A stretch of DNA of 64,000 nt from Bradyrhizobium tropiciagri (lineage in GTDB: Bacteria > Pseudomonadota > Alphaproteobacteria > Rhizobiales > Xanthobacteraceae), in NCBI RefSeq assembly GCF_018130545.1, contig NZ_JAFCKF010000007.1:186001-250000 (forward strand), read 5' to 3'. The notes below the pieces were generated by a model. That model ran no database searches, was not told the DNA's origin, and was given only the letters and a program-made list of their open reading frames with translations. Position 1 is the first letter of the stretch. Every line of letters starts with the position of its first letter. The position numbers and the translations under genes were made by a program. Below are positions 44,961 to 53,823 of this stretch, piece by piece.

Positions 44961-46196
44961 CTATCGCACTGAATAACGGATCGGCAAGCGTTTCACGCCA
45001 CCGAGGAACGAAGTTTCGGTCCAGGCCGAGGCGCCCGCGAGCTCGACCCGTTCGATCCTGCAGAGGAATTCGCGGAAGAAGGCCACGATCTCGGCCTTGG
45101 CAAGGTGCCGGCCAATGCAGGCGTGAATGCCGAAGCCGTAGCCGAGATGCCGGTTGGGCGACCGATCGGGAATGAACTGTAAGGGCCGATCGAAGGCTTC
45201 CTCATCCCGATTGCCTGAGGGATAGCTGAGGAGGAGGCTGTCTCCGGCCCTGATCGTCTTGCCGCGAATGTCATAGTCGGCCGTTGCGGTGCGGAAGAAG
45301 TGTTTGACCGGCGAGACCCAGCGCACCATCTCCTCCGCGGCGTCCGACAGGAGCTCGGGGTCGCGCTGTAGGCGGGCCATCGCATCGGCATTCTCGATCA
45401 AGGCCAGCAGGCCGCCGGCGATCGTTGCGCTCGTCGTGTCGTGTCCCGCGCTCGCGAGCGCGACATAGTAGGAATAGGCCTCGAAATCCTCGATCGGCCG
45501 GCCGTCGATCTCGGACGTTGCGATCACCGTAGCCACGTCGTCCTGCGGGTTCTTCCGTCTCTCCCGCGCGACGTCCTTGAAATAGTCGACATAGGCGATG
45601 GTAGCGTCGATCAGGTCAGAGCCCTTCTGCATCTCCGGATCGCCGCCGCCGAAATAGGCCTGGGTGATCTTGAGCAGGCGTTCCTCGTCGTTGCGCGGCA
45701 GGCCGAGGATGGTCATCAGGACCCGCAAGGGATAGTAGATCGCGATATCATTGTAGAAATCGCACTGGTTGCCCATCGCCACCAGACGATCGACGCTCTC
45801 CTTCGCCAGCGCCGCCATGCGCTCGGACAATGTGCGGATGTGCCGGGGCTGAAACCAGGCGTGGGTGAGCTTCTGATACTTGCCGTGATCGGGATTATCC
45901 ATCTGCGGCAAGGCCCGGACCAGCATGGGCTTGCCGCTCATCGCCTCCCTCACCTTGCTCTCGAAATCGATGCTGAGAAGCTTGGTTCGCGGCGCGTTGA
46001 TGAAGCGATCGGCCTGGCGCTCGATTTCGATGATGTCGGCGTATTTGGTAATGGTCCAGAACGGACGATACCCTTGAGGTTGCGTCCAATGGACCGGATC
46101 GTCGCGCCGCAGTTCGCCGAAGAGCCGGTGCTGCAGACCGACATTGCCGTAGGTTCTGTGATCGGCGATTGCATTATCCGTTGCGATGTCGAGCAT
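44961..46196 (-). CDS. Cytochrome P450
   Basis: Soluble bacterial class I P450 of about 411 residues. ATG 46196 follows AGGAGGAACG. The oxygen-activation helix is ALASAGHDTTSATIAGG, the ExxR motif lies in AAEEMVRWVSP with the downstream Arg region, and the heme loop is YGFGIHACIGRHLAKAE with the Cys ligand. It resembles CYP families acting on terpenes, steroids or aromatic ethers (for example CYP125/CYP199-like groups), but I cannot place it. No ferredoxin of its own is adjacent. It shares a transcript direction with the alcohol dehydrogenase, so hydroxylation followed by alcohol oxidation is a plausible sequence. Confidence 0.93.
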   Translation of the reverse strand: MLDIATDNAIADHRTYGNVGLQHRLFGELRRDDPVHWTQPQGYRPFWTITKYADIIEIERQADRFINAPRTKLLSIDFESKVREAMSGKPMLVRALPQMDNPDHGKYQKLTHAWFQPRHIRTLSERMAALAKESVDRLVAMGNQCDFYNDIAIYYPLRVLMTILGLPRNDEERLLKITQAYFGGGDPEMQKGSDLIDATIAYVDYFKDVARERRKNPQDDVATVIATSEIDGRPIEDFEAYSYYVALASAGHDTTSATIAGGLLALIENADAMARLQRDPELLSDAAEEMVRWVSPVKHFFRTATADYDIRGKTIRAGDSLLLSYPSGNRDEEAFDRPLQFIPDRSPNRHLGYGFGIHACIGRHLAKAEIVAFFREFLCRIERVELAGASAWTETSFLGGVKRLPIRYSVR

Positions 46197-46216
46197 CGTT
46201 CCTCCTCCCTGCTTGT

Positions 46217-47341
46217 TTAATGTCTTGTTAGGCGCTCCCAATCCCCGCCATGGTCAGAAACGGGCTTGACCACGCGACCGCTGTCGAGGTCGTCAACGGC
46301 CTCGTTGATCCCTGCGAGCGGATAAGTCTTGACGAATTTGTCGAGCGGCAAGCGGCCCTCGCGGAAGAAGCCGATCATGCGAGGAATGAACAGCTGTGGA
46401 TTTGCATCGCCCTCGACCACGCCGCGGATGGAGATTCCCCGCCCGACTACCACACTGGCTTCGGCCGCATACATCGTTCCCCGAGGTGGGGCCGCGACCT
46501 GCGCGCTGACGCCTCGCGCGCGCAGGGAATTGACCGAGCTTGCCACGGCCGCCGGCACGCCCGTCGTGTCGAGTGAAAAATGCGCACCACCCTGCGTGAG
46601 ATCGGCGATCTCCGCCGCTGGATTCTCCGCACCGCCATGCACCGCATGCGTCGCGCCCAGCTCGCGCGCAACGCGCAGCCGCTCCGGCACGACATCCACG
46701 GCGATGATGGTCGAGCAGCCGACGATCCGAGCGGCGATGATGGCGGACAGGCCGACCGCGCCGACGCCGAACACCGCAATCGAGGTGCCTGCCCGTGGCC
46801 GCAGCACGTTCATGACCGATCACATGCCGGTCTGGATTCCGCATCCGAGTGGCGCAAGAAGGTCCAGCGGCAGATCGGCATCGACCTTGACGATGTTCCT
46901 GGTGGTGGCGATCGCGTGGGTCGCGAAGGCGGATTGCGCGAAGAAATGACCGCCGAGCTCGCTCCCGCCCCGTGACAGCGCGGAGCCGCCGGGCCTGCTT
47001 CCGAACAGATTGATGGCGCGAAAATGATCGCAATAGCCGAACGCGCCGTCGCTACAATTGGCGCACTCGCCGCAGGAGCCGAAGCTCATGAGGACGTGGT
47101 CGCCGGGCCGGACCGACGTCACGCCGGGGCCGACCTGCTCGATCACGCCCGCGCCTTCATGGCCCAGAACCTTGGGCATCTGCACCGGAATGTGCCCATA
47201 CTTGACCGCCAGATCGGTGTGACAGATGCCGCAGGCGTGCACCCGGACCAGGACTTCGCCGGCGCGCGGCGCCGAGAGTTCGCAAGGGACGATCTCGAAG
47301 GGATCGCGCGGCCCATGTGCGATTGCGGCGAGGATCTTCAT
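46217..47341 (-). pseudogene. Zinc-dependent alcohol dehydrogenase interrupted by an in-frame TGA
   Basis: An aryl-alcohol-dehydrogenase-like medium-chain dehydrogenase. ATG 47341 has GGAGG upstream. The catalytic domain ([49 protein letters not shown]) runs to LLAPLGCGIQTGM, then TGA (46820-46822). The same frame continues SVMNVLRPRAGTSIAVFGVG and FKTYPLAGINEAVDDLD-type C-terminal sequence to 46217. Relatives read GIQTGAGAVxN, so the stop replaces a Gly. An ATG six bases after the stop (46811-46813) would allow re-initiation of the NAD-binding half. It is either a pseudogene, a split protein or a sequence error. Confidence 0.85.
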
Positions 47342-47370
47342 GGACGGTGGCCTCCGCGCGCTAACGTGAA

Positions 47371-48579
47371 CTAGCCTTTCGACCGGGCGCTGACGCTTCC
47401 AAACACTCCGGCGCCAGCAAGGCCGGCAATCGCCTCGCCGGACAGGCCGAGGACCCGGGACAGCAGTTCGTCGCGGTGGGCACCGACAGCGGGGATCTCC
47501 CGCCGCATGGCGGTCGATCCGGACGACATCTTCCAGGGCGCATTGACGCCCAGGAATTCCCCCGCACGATCCGCAATCGTCGCAAATGCGCCGCGCTGAA
47601 GGAGATGCGGGTCGGTCAAGGCGGCTCCCGGATCGCGATATTCGGCACTGGGAACGCCGGCCTTGTCGAGGGCAGCCATGCATTCCCGCACCGTATGCTG
47701 CTCGGACCATTTCTCGACGACCTGCATCATCGCGCTCCAGTTGGCCGCGCGGCCCGGCACCGTCTTAAAGCGCGGGTCGTTCGCGAGATCGCCCTGCCCC
47801 GTCACCTCGCACAGCGCGGCGAAATTGCGCGGCGTAATCGGCGCAACCAGGATGTCGCCGTCGGAAGCCCGGATCGGACCATAGGCGGCGCGCGGCGCCT
47901 GCGGGGCGAACTGCGCTTCCTGCAATTCGTAGACGAGCAGGTTGAGCATGCAGTCCATCAGGGCGACGTCGATCCTTTGGCCTGTCCCCGTTCGCGCGCG
48001 CTGGACCATGGCGGTCTGGATCGCCGAATAGCCGAAGATCCCGCCGAGCACGTCCGCAACGAAAACGGCCCCCGCCGCCGGCCGGTCGCGATCGCCCGCA
48101 TACCGCATCAGCGAGCGGTCGAAGCCGCTCTCGGCATGAACGATCATGGCGTAGGCGGCGCGCTCGGCGGCCGGTCCCGTTTGCCCGTAGCCCGAGATCG
48201 AGCAGTAGATCAGGCGCGGATTGATCGCGCGCAGCGCCTCGTAGCCGAGGCCAAGCCGGTCCATCACGCCCGGCCGGAAATTCTCGACCAGGATATCGGA
48301 CTCCTTGACCAGCCGGCGAACCAGTTCGATCGCCTCGGGATTTTTCAGGTCGAGCGCAAGGCTGCGCTTGCCCGCATTGAGCTGGCCGAAATAGGCACTC
48401 TGGCCGCCCCGCAACGGGGCCCGCAGACGCATATTGTCACCCTCGGGCGGCTCGATCTTGATGACCTCCGCGCCGGCATCGGCGAGCAGCCTCGCGCAAT
48501 AGGGGCCGGCCAGCATGATCGAGAAGTCGAGCACGCGGACGCCCTCGAGCGGCGGATTCGTGGTCTCCTGCGGTTGCAT
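47371..48579 (-). CDS. Class III CoA-transferase (CaiB/BaiF family)
   Basis: The second family III CoA-transferase here, about 402 residues from ATG 48579 with GGGAG upstream. Signatures are GVRVLDFSIMLAGPYCARLL, ADAGAEVIKIEPPEGDNMRL, LNAGKRSLALDLKNPEAIEL and LVENFRPGVMDRLGLGYEAL. The catalytic Asp probably lies in AVFVADVLGG. It ends 30 bases before the alcohol dehydrogenase start. It starts 12 bases after the fused acyl-CoA dehydrogenase stop, so it belongs to that transcript. It would activate the acid that enters beta-oxidation. Confidence 0.92.
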   Translation of the reverse strand: MQPQETTNPPLEGVRVLDFSIMLAGPYCARLLADAGAEVIKIEPPEGDNMRLRAPLRGGQSAYFGQLNAGKRSLALDLKNPEAIELVRRLVKESDILVENFRPGVMDRLGLGYEALRAINPRLIYCSISGYGQTGPAAERAAYAMIVHAESGFDRSLMRYAGDRDRPAAGAVFVADVLGGIFGYSAIQTAMVQRARTGTGQRIDVALMDCMLNLLVYELQEAQFAPQAPRAAYGPIRASDGDILVAPITPRNFAALCEVTGQGDLANDPRFKTVPGRAANWSAMMQVVEKWSEQHTVRECMAALDKAGVPSAEYRDPGAALTDPHLLQRGAFATIADRAGEFLGVNAPWKMSSGSTAMRREIPAVGAHRDELLSRVLGLSGEAIAGLAGAGVFGSVSARSKG

Positions 48580-48590
48580 GCGGTCACTCC

Positions 48591-50831
48591 CTATTTTGGC
48601 AGCCCGAGCGCTCGTTGAGCGATTAGGCTGCGCTGGATCTCGTTGGTGCCGATGCTGATCACCCACATCAGCGAATGACGCAGGTTCTGCTCGAAACGGC
48701 CGTTGTCGATCGCGCCAGGCATCTGCTCCGACAGCGTCGCCCTCGCGCCGAGGATGTCGAGGGCCGCCTCGCCGAAGCGCTCCATCAGCTCCCCGGAGAA
48801 CACCTTGCTGATCGCGCCGTATTCCGGCGGTGTCATGCCATCCGCGGCAAGCTCGGCGCAATGCATCATCAATTGACGCCCGATCTCGATCTCTGCAGCC
48901 AGCGACGCTATCCTGTCACGCACGATGGGATCGTCGCTGAGCGCCATTCCCGCAGCGTCCCTCTCCATCACGTGCCCGCGCAGCTGCTCGAAGGCGTGAG
49001 CGACCTGCAGGACGATACCGCCCCCGACCAGCCCGCGCTCAAAGGCGAGCGCGCCGGTCAGGACCTTCCAGCCCCCATTGACCTCGCCGACGAGGTTTTC
49101 CTGGGGAGTGCGGACGTTGTCGTAGAAGATGTTGGCGAAGGAGCCGTCATACATCGTGGTGGCCGGCCGGACCGTGATGCCCTCGGCGTTCATGGGCACG
49201 ATGAACATGCTGATGCCGGCGTGCGGCGGCCTGGCGTCCTTGTCGGTACGCGCGGCCAGGAACATGTATTTGCCCCACCAGGTCGTGGTCCAGATCTTCT
49301 GGCCGTTGATGACCCAGTGATCGCCATCGCGCACCGCGCTGGTGCGCAGCGCCGCGAGATCCGAGCCGGCCTGCGGTTCGCTGTATCCCATCCCATGCAT
49401 GGCCTCGCCGCGCAGGATTTCGGGCAGATATCGCTGCTGCAGCTCGGGCGTCCCGAACATCATCAGGGCATTGGCCTGGATCGCGGCGCCGATGCGCGGC
49501 GCTTCGCCCCGCTCTATCGTCTCCATGAACGCGATCTGCTCGAGCGGCGAACGGGCCTGGCCGCCGAACTGCCGGGGCCAGCCGAGACCGATCCAGCCCG
49601 TCTTGCCGATCTCGCGCGCGAACTCGGCATCGAACTCGCGCTTGGCGAACGGCTTGCGATCGAATTCGGCCTTCCGGTCGCCCGACCAATGCTGCTCCAG
49701 CCAATCCTTCACCTGCGCGCGCAGCGAATTGCCCGCCGGGCCAAGATCATATTCGGGCAGGCCCGGACTGCCGGGCTCCAGCAACGCGGATGCCAGCCAT
49801 TTCTTCGCCGGAGCTGCCCCGCCCAGCATGACGGTGTCGAGATGCACCCGCTTGAAATGCAGCGGAGCTTCGTGCTCATCGGCATAACCGATCGCGCCGA
49901 AGGCGTGATGCGTTTCCAGCGCGACGCGCCGCAAGGCATCGCAGGCAAAGGCGACTGCCGCATGGGCGAAGTAGCGCCAATCGCGATCCCCGAAATCGTG
50001 AAGCCTGGCCGCATGATCAATGATCAGCCGCACCCCTTCCAGGGCAATGAAGCCATTGGCAAGCTTGTGCTGAATGGCCTGGAAGCGGCCGATCGGCTGG
50101 CCGAACTGATGCCGTTCCTTGGCATAGTCGGTGGCGAGCTCGAACGCACGCTGGGCGGCACCGTGGGCTCGCGCCGTCAGCGCCAGCTTTCCCCTCAGCA
50201 AGAGATCGTCGAGTACGCCCAACTCGATCGCGACGAGGCTGATCGGCGCCGAACTGAGACGCACCTCGCAAGCCCCCCAGGCACCCATGGCCCTCGTTGG
50301 GATAATTGCGACACCGGCAGCATCCAGCGCCACGAGGCCCAGGAGCGCGGGGTCAATGGCAACGAGGACATGCGTGCAGCTGTCTGCGGCTTCCACGAGC
50401 CGGAGCACCCCGTCCGCTCTGCCCTCCCGAACCCGGATTGCGCCGGCGCCCGCATCGGGGTCGAGCGCCCCGAACGAGAAGGCGAACCGCGCCGCACCCT
50501 CGTGCAGCTTTACCAGGCAATCTGCGGCCACTTTCGAGCTTACCGTCGAAAGCGCGAAATTGGCCAGAGCAGCCGACCACATCGGCGCCGGACACGCCGC
50601 GCGCCCTAGCTCGGCGAGCACGACCGCGATCTCGCGCAAGCCCCCTTCCTCGGGAGCGGAGCCGAGACCGGCAACGCCCTGGTCAACCAGCCTGGCCCAT
50701 ATCGCCGCAATGTCTTGCGGCTTGGCGCCAAGCCTGAGGCAATCGGCATCCCACTGCTCGCCGAGAAACCCGCGCAAGGAGTCCCGGAGCATTTGCCTGA
50801 CCTCGTCGGTCGGAAGCTCGGTAGTGTCCAT
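48591..50831 (-). CDS. Two-domain fused acyl-CoA dehydrogenase
   Basis: A 746-residue protein with two acyl-CoA dehydrogenase units in tandem. Residues 1-350 form a degenerate unit (VAGLGSAPEEGGLREIAVVL, LATDYAKERHQFGQPIGRFQ, ALETHHAFGAIGYADEHEAP). Residues 365-746 form a canonical FAD-binding unit ([56 protein letters not shown]). Actinobacterial steroid pathways use heteromeric pairs of such subunits, and FadE34 is a natural fusion. This gene looks like the same idea. It lies between the enoyl-CoA hydratase and a CoA-transferase, all leftward, with gaps of about ten bases. Confidence 0.9.
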   Translation of the reverse strand: MDTTELPTDEVRQMLRDSLRGFLGEQWDADCLRLGAKPQDIAAIWARLVDQGVAGLGSAPEEGGLREIAVVLAELGRAACPAPMWSAALANFALSTVSSKVAADCLVKLHEGAARFAFSFGALDPDAGAGAIRVREGRADGVLRLVEAADSCTHVLVAIDPALLGLVALDAAGVAIIPTRAMGAWGACEVRLSSAPISLVAIELGVLDDLLLRGKLALTARAHGAAQRAFELATDYAKERHQFGQPIGRFQAIQHKLANGFIALEGVRLIIDHAARLHDFGDRDWRYFAHAAVAFACDALRRVALETHHAFGAIGYADEHEAPLHFKRVHLDTVMLGGAAPAKKWLASALLEPGSPGLPEYDLGPAGNSLRAQVKDWLEQHWSGDRKAEFDRKPFAKREFDAEFAREIGKTGWIGLGWPRQFGGQARSPLEQIAFMETIERGEAPRIGAAIQANALMMFGTPELQQRYLPEILRGEAMHGMGYSEPQAGSDLAALRTSAVRDGDHWVINGQKIWTTTWWGKYMFLAARTDKDARPPHAGISMFIVPMNAEGITVRPATTMYDGSFANIFYDNVRTPQENLVGEVNGGWKVLTGALAFERGLVGGGIVLQVAHAFEQLRGHVMERDAAGMALSDDPIVRDRIASLAAEIEIGRQLMMHCAELAADGMTPPEYGAISKVFSGELMERFGEAALDILGARATLSEQMPGAIDNGRFEQNLRHSLMWVISIGTNEIQRSLIAQRALGLPK

Positions 50832-50838
50832 CGGCTGA

Positions 50839-51648
50839 TCAGCCTTGGCCGAACCGGGGCTTGCGCTTTTCCTTGAACGAAATCGTCGCTTCCTTGTGAT
50901 CGGCGGTCTCGAATGTCACCTGCTCGAGCGCCATGGAGGCCTCGAGCAGCATGTTCACGCGATCCTTGACGATCTGGTTTATCGACAGCTTGGTCCAGCG
51001 GATCGCCCAGGTCGGACCGTTCGCCAGCTCGATCGCGATCTCCCGCGCCTTAGCCAGCACTTCGGCCCGCGGCGCGACGTGATTGACGAGGCCGATCCGC
51101 TCGGCCTCCTTTCCCTTCAGCAGGGTGCCGCGAATGAGGAATTCCTTGGCCTTGTTGATGCCGACGAGCAACGGCCAGATCACGGTGCCACCGTCTCCGG
51201 CCACGAGCCCGACCCGCGACACGTGGGTGTCGCCGATGCGCGCATCCTCCGCCATGACCGTGATGTCACAGAGCAGCGCATGGGTCGCGGCAAGGCCGAT
51301 GGCATCGCCGTTGATGGCGGCGACGATCGGCTTGTCAAGCTCGAGCTGCCGCGTCACGCCGCGGCGGCTGATCATGGGGTCGTGGACCTCGCCCTCCTCC
51401 AGCACGTCGCCGCCCGGCCGCTCCGACATCGCCTTGACGTCGCCGCCGACGCTGAAGAACTCTCCCGCCCCGGTCAGCACCACGACATTGACGGCATGGT
51501 CGTCGGCAAGATCGTCCCAGATCGTGCGGAGTTCCCGGATCAGCTTCTGATTGATGGCATTGCGGGCCTGCGGCCGATTCAGGGTCACCGTCGCGACCTT
51601 GTCGGCGACGTCCACGGTCAGGCACTCGTACTTCGCATATCGGGACAC
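50839..51648 (-). CDS. Enoyl-CoA hydratase/isomerase family protein
   Basis: Crotonase-fold protein of about 269 residues. I start it at GTG 51648, five bases after GGAGG; ATG 51660 would place that ribosome site inside the gene. Signatures are VATVTLNRPQARNAINQKLI, VLTGAGEFFSVGGDVKAMSE and IVAAINGDAIGLAATHALLC (oxyanion-hole region). At the position of the usual catalytic Glu pair it reads IGDTHVSRVGLVAGDGGTVI, so the exact reaction (hydration, isomerisation or hydrolysis) is unsure. It would act on the product of the fused dehydrogenase directly downstream. Confidence 0.9.
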   Translation of the reverse strand: MSRYAKYECLTVDVADKVATVTLNRPQARNAINQKLIRELRTIWDDLADDHAVNVVVLTGAGEFFSVGGDVKAMSERPGGDVLEEGEVHDPMISRRGVTRQLELDKPIVAAINGDAIGLAATHALLCDITVMAEDARIGDTHVSRVGLVAGDGGTVIWPLLVGINKAKEFLIRGTLLKGKEAERIGLVNHVAPRAEVLAKAREIAIELANGPTWAIRWTKLSINQIVKDRVNMLLEASMALEQVTFETADHKEATISFKEKRKPRFGQG

Positions 51649-51709
51649 GTCTTCCTCCATTCGTTTTTCTTCATTGAATGCCGGCGTTCGGCCGGACCTG
51701 CAGTTTTCG

Positions 51710-52573
51710 TCACTTCATGCCGGAATTGATCTCCGCCAGGGCAATCTGAAGCGACATCGCGCCGGGATCCTGCTCGAGCATCTTCTGGACCGCGCCCAGA
51801 TGGTTGCGCATCAACCGGGCTGCCGCGGCGACATTCCGCTCCCGAAGCGCCGCCAGGAATTGCCGGCGCCGCTCCCCCAGCCGCGTCATCGCAACGCCGC
51901 TGGACGCGACCTTGGCGTAAACGAACCGCATGTGGATCTCGGTGACCGCATCGGTAATCATGGCGATCACCTTGTTGCCGCAGGCAAGGCCGAGCAGCTT
52001 GTAGAACTCCCGAGCGCACTCCACCCGCTCCAGCAGCCGGCCCTCGCGGGTGAACAGCTCCGTCCGCTCGACGTTGGCCTGCAACGCCTCGAAATCCGCC
52101 TGCCGTGCGTTCGCGCAGGCAAGTCGCACCACGAGGTCGAGCACCTGAACGCGCGCTTCCGACAACTCGCGGATCGAGATCGTCCCGAGGCTCAGCATGT
52201 CGCGCATGACCACGTTCATGCGGCTGGTGTCGCCCTCCTGAACGAAGGCACCCCCCTTGACGCCCTTCTGCAGCCGCAGCACGCCCGCCATCTCCAGACT
52301 GCGCAGCGCTTCGCGAAGCACGTTACGGCTGACGCCGAGCTGCTGCGCCAGATCGCGCTCGGGGGGCAGCTTGTCGCCCGGCTTGAGCGCCCCGCGCGCG
52401 AGCTGCTCGCGAATGCGATCGCAGATTTCCTCGAAGGCGCGCCGCGTGTGAATCGGGCGAAACGCCACGGGGGCCGGCGATCCCGCCATGCGATGATCCG
52501 AAGCTCGCTCGCGACGCTGGGATGGCGCAGCGCGGCCTCGGCCGTTTTTCTGGGGGCTTGACTTGGTCGACAT
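51710..52573 (-). CDS. FadR-subfamily GntR transcription regulator
   Basis: A regulator of about 287 residues from ATG 52573. A Pro/Ser/Arg-rich leader precedes the winged helix ([60 protein letters not shown]). The all-helical FCD effector domain follows ([20 protein letters not shown], with metal-type His in [12 protein letters not shown]). It is divergent from the acyl-CoA dehydrogenase at 52654, with a palindrome between them. It lies directly upstream of the hydratase gene on the same strand, so it likely controls both arms of the island, sensing an acyl or aromatic CoA or acid. Confidence 0.92.
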   Translation of the reverse strand: MSTKSSPQKNGRGRAAPSQRRERASDHRMAGSPAPVAFRPIHTRRAFEEICDRIREQLARGALKPGDKLPPERDLAQQLGVSRNVLREALRSLEMAGVLRLQKGVKGGAFVQEGDTSRMNVVMRDMLSLGTISIRELSEARVQVLDLVVRLACANARQADFEALQANVERTELFTREGRLLERVECAREFYKLLGLACGNKVIAMITDAVTEIHMRFVYAKVASSGVAMTRLGERRRQFLAALRERNVAAAARLMRNHLGAVQKMLEQDPGAMSLQIALAEINSGMK

Positions 52574-52583
52574 GCAATGGATT

Positions 52584-52606
52584 ATTAAATGGATCACCCA
52601 TTCAAT
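52584..52606. promoter_or_regulatory. Candidate FadR-type operator
   Basis: A 23-base near-perfect palindrome, arms ATTAAATGG and CCATTCAAT around ATCAC, lies between the divergent regulator (start 52573) and acyl-CoA dehydrogenase (start 52654). Only one arm position fails to pair. It overlaps the region where both promoters should be. Confidence 0.65.
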
Positions 52607-52653
52607 GGAAGCCCCTTTTTGGTCTTCCCAACGAAAAGCCGACGGAGACGTTC

Positions 52654-53793
52654 ATGAGCTTCAGCGAGGAGCAGATCGCCTTTCGCGACAGCATCCGCAG
52701 GATGGCCACCAAGCACGTGGCACCGATCGCAGCCGAGATCGACGAGACGGATCGCTTTCCCCTCGAGCTCGTGAAGCTGTTCGGCGAAATGGGATTGATG
52801 CAGCTCTGGGTCCCCGAACAATATGGCGGGCCGAACGGCAACCTGACCATGGCGTGCATCGCCCGCGAGGAAATTTCGCGATTCTCTCCAGCCTGCGCGT
52901 CGATCGCAGCTCTTAATACGATGTTCATCATGCCGCTGCTTCACTTCGGCTCGGAGGAGCAGCGCAAGAAGTACCTTCCAATCATCGCGAAAGGCGGCAT
53001 CGTGACGGCGATCGCGATCTCGGAGCCGCAGGCAGGCTCGGACGTTACCGCGATCAGTACCCGCGCCAAGAAAGACGGTGATTGCTACGTGATCAACGGC
53101 CGCAAGCAATGGTGCAGCTACGGCGTGGCGGCGGACTATATCGTCGTGATGGCGCGCACGAGCGATAGTCCGGGCGCGGACGGCATCAGCGCGTTCATCG
53201 TCGAACCCAAGAATATGCCCGGCATCACGTTCGGCCGACACGAGCGCAAGATGGGTTTCCGCGGCGCGCCGAACACGCCGATCTTCTTCGATAACGTTCG
53301 GGTTCCCGTGGAAAACCTCGTCGGTGAGAAAGGCAAGGGTTTCCGCGCCTCGATGCGCGCGCTCGACCTCAACCGTCCGACGATCGGCGCCCAATCCGTC
53401 GGCCTCGCCCAGGGGGCGCTCGATGCCTGTCTCGCCTATGCGAAGGAGCGCAAGCAGTTCAGGAAGTCGATCTCGGAATTCCAGGGCGTACAGTTCATGC
53501 TTGCCGACATGGCCATGCAGATCGAGGCGGCGCGCGCCCTCGTCTATGAATGCGCGCGCGCCGGTGACGCCGGCGACTGGAAGCGGCTGAACCTGCTGGC
53601 CAGCATGGCCAAGTGCGTCGGCAGCGACATGGCCATGAAGGTGACGACCGATGCCGTCCAGATTTTCGGCGGCTACGGCTACACGATGGACTACCCCGTA
53701 GAGCGCATGATGCGCGATGCCAAGCTGACGCAGATCTTCGAGGGCACCAACCAGATCCAGAAAATGGTCATCGCGCGCGAACTTCTACGATAA
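52654..53793 (+). CDS. Acyl-CoA dehydrogenase
   Basis: A complete acyl-CoA dehydrogenase of about 379 residues. ATG 52654 follows GGAG by six bases and gives [21 protein letters not shown] and substrate signatures are [40 protein letters not shown] and [18 protein letters not shown]. The Glu in the [18 protein letters not shown] region is the candidate catalytic base. It is divergent from the FadR regulator and followed 30 bases later by a binding-protein gene. It probably oxidises a short- or branched-chain acyl-CoA made from the island's substrate. Confidence 0.93.
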   Translation: MSFSEEQIAFRDSIRRMATKHVAPIAAEIDETDRFPLELVKLFGEMGLMQLWVPEQYGGPNGNLTMACIAREEISRFSPACASIAALNTMFIMPLLHFGSEEQRKKYLPIIAKGGIVTAIAISEPQAGSDVTAISTRAKKDGDCYVINGRKQWCSYGVAADYIVVMARTSDSPGADGISAFIVEPKNMPGITFGRHERKMGFRGAPNTPIFFDNVRVPVENLVGEKGKGFRASMRALDLNRPTIGAQSVGLAQGALDACLAYAKERKQFRKSISEFQGVQFMLADMAMQIEAARALVYECARAGDAGDWKRLNLLASMAKCVGSDMAMKVTTDAVQIFGGYGYTMDYPVERMMRDAKLTQIFEGTNQIQKMVIARELLR

Positions 53794-53823
53794 GAGACTG
53801 CAAAACAAACAAACCGGGAGGAT

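Noticed and set aside
46820-46822. In-frame TGA as a selenocysteine codon in the alcohol dehydrogenase
   Set aside because: The position is a Gly in relatives and not a catalytic Cys, and no SECIS-like hairpin is apparent immediately downstream. Nonsense change or base error is simpler.
48675-50609. 644-residue plus-strand open frame opposite the fused acyl-CoA dehydrogenase
   Set aside because: The long frame is a by-product of the high third-position GC of the real gene. No start signal or domain is seen.
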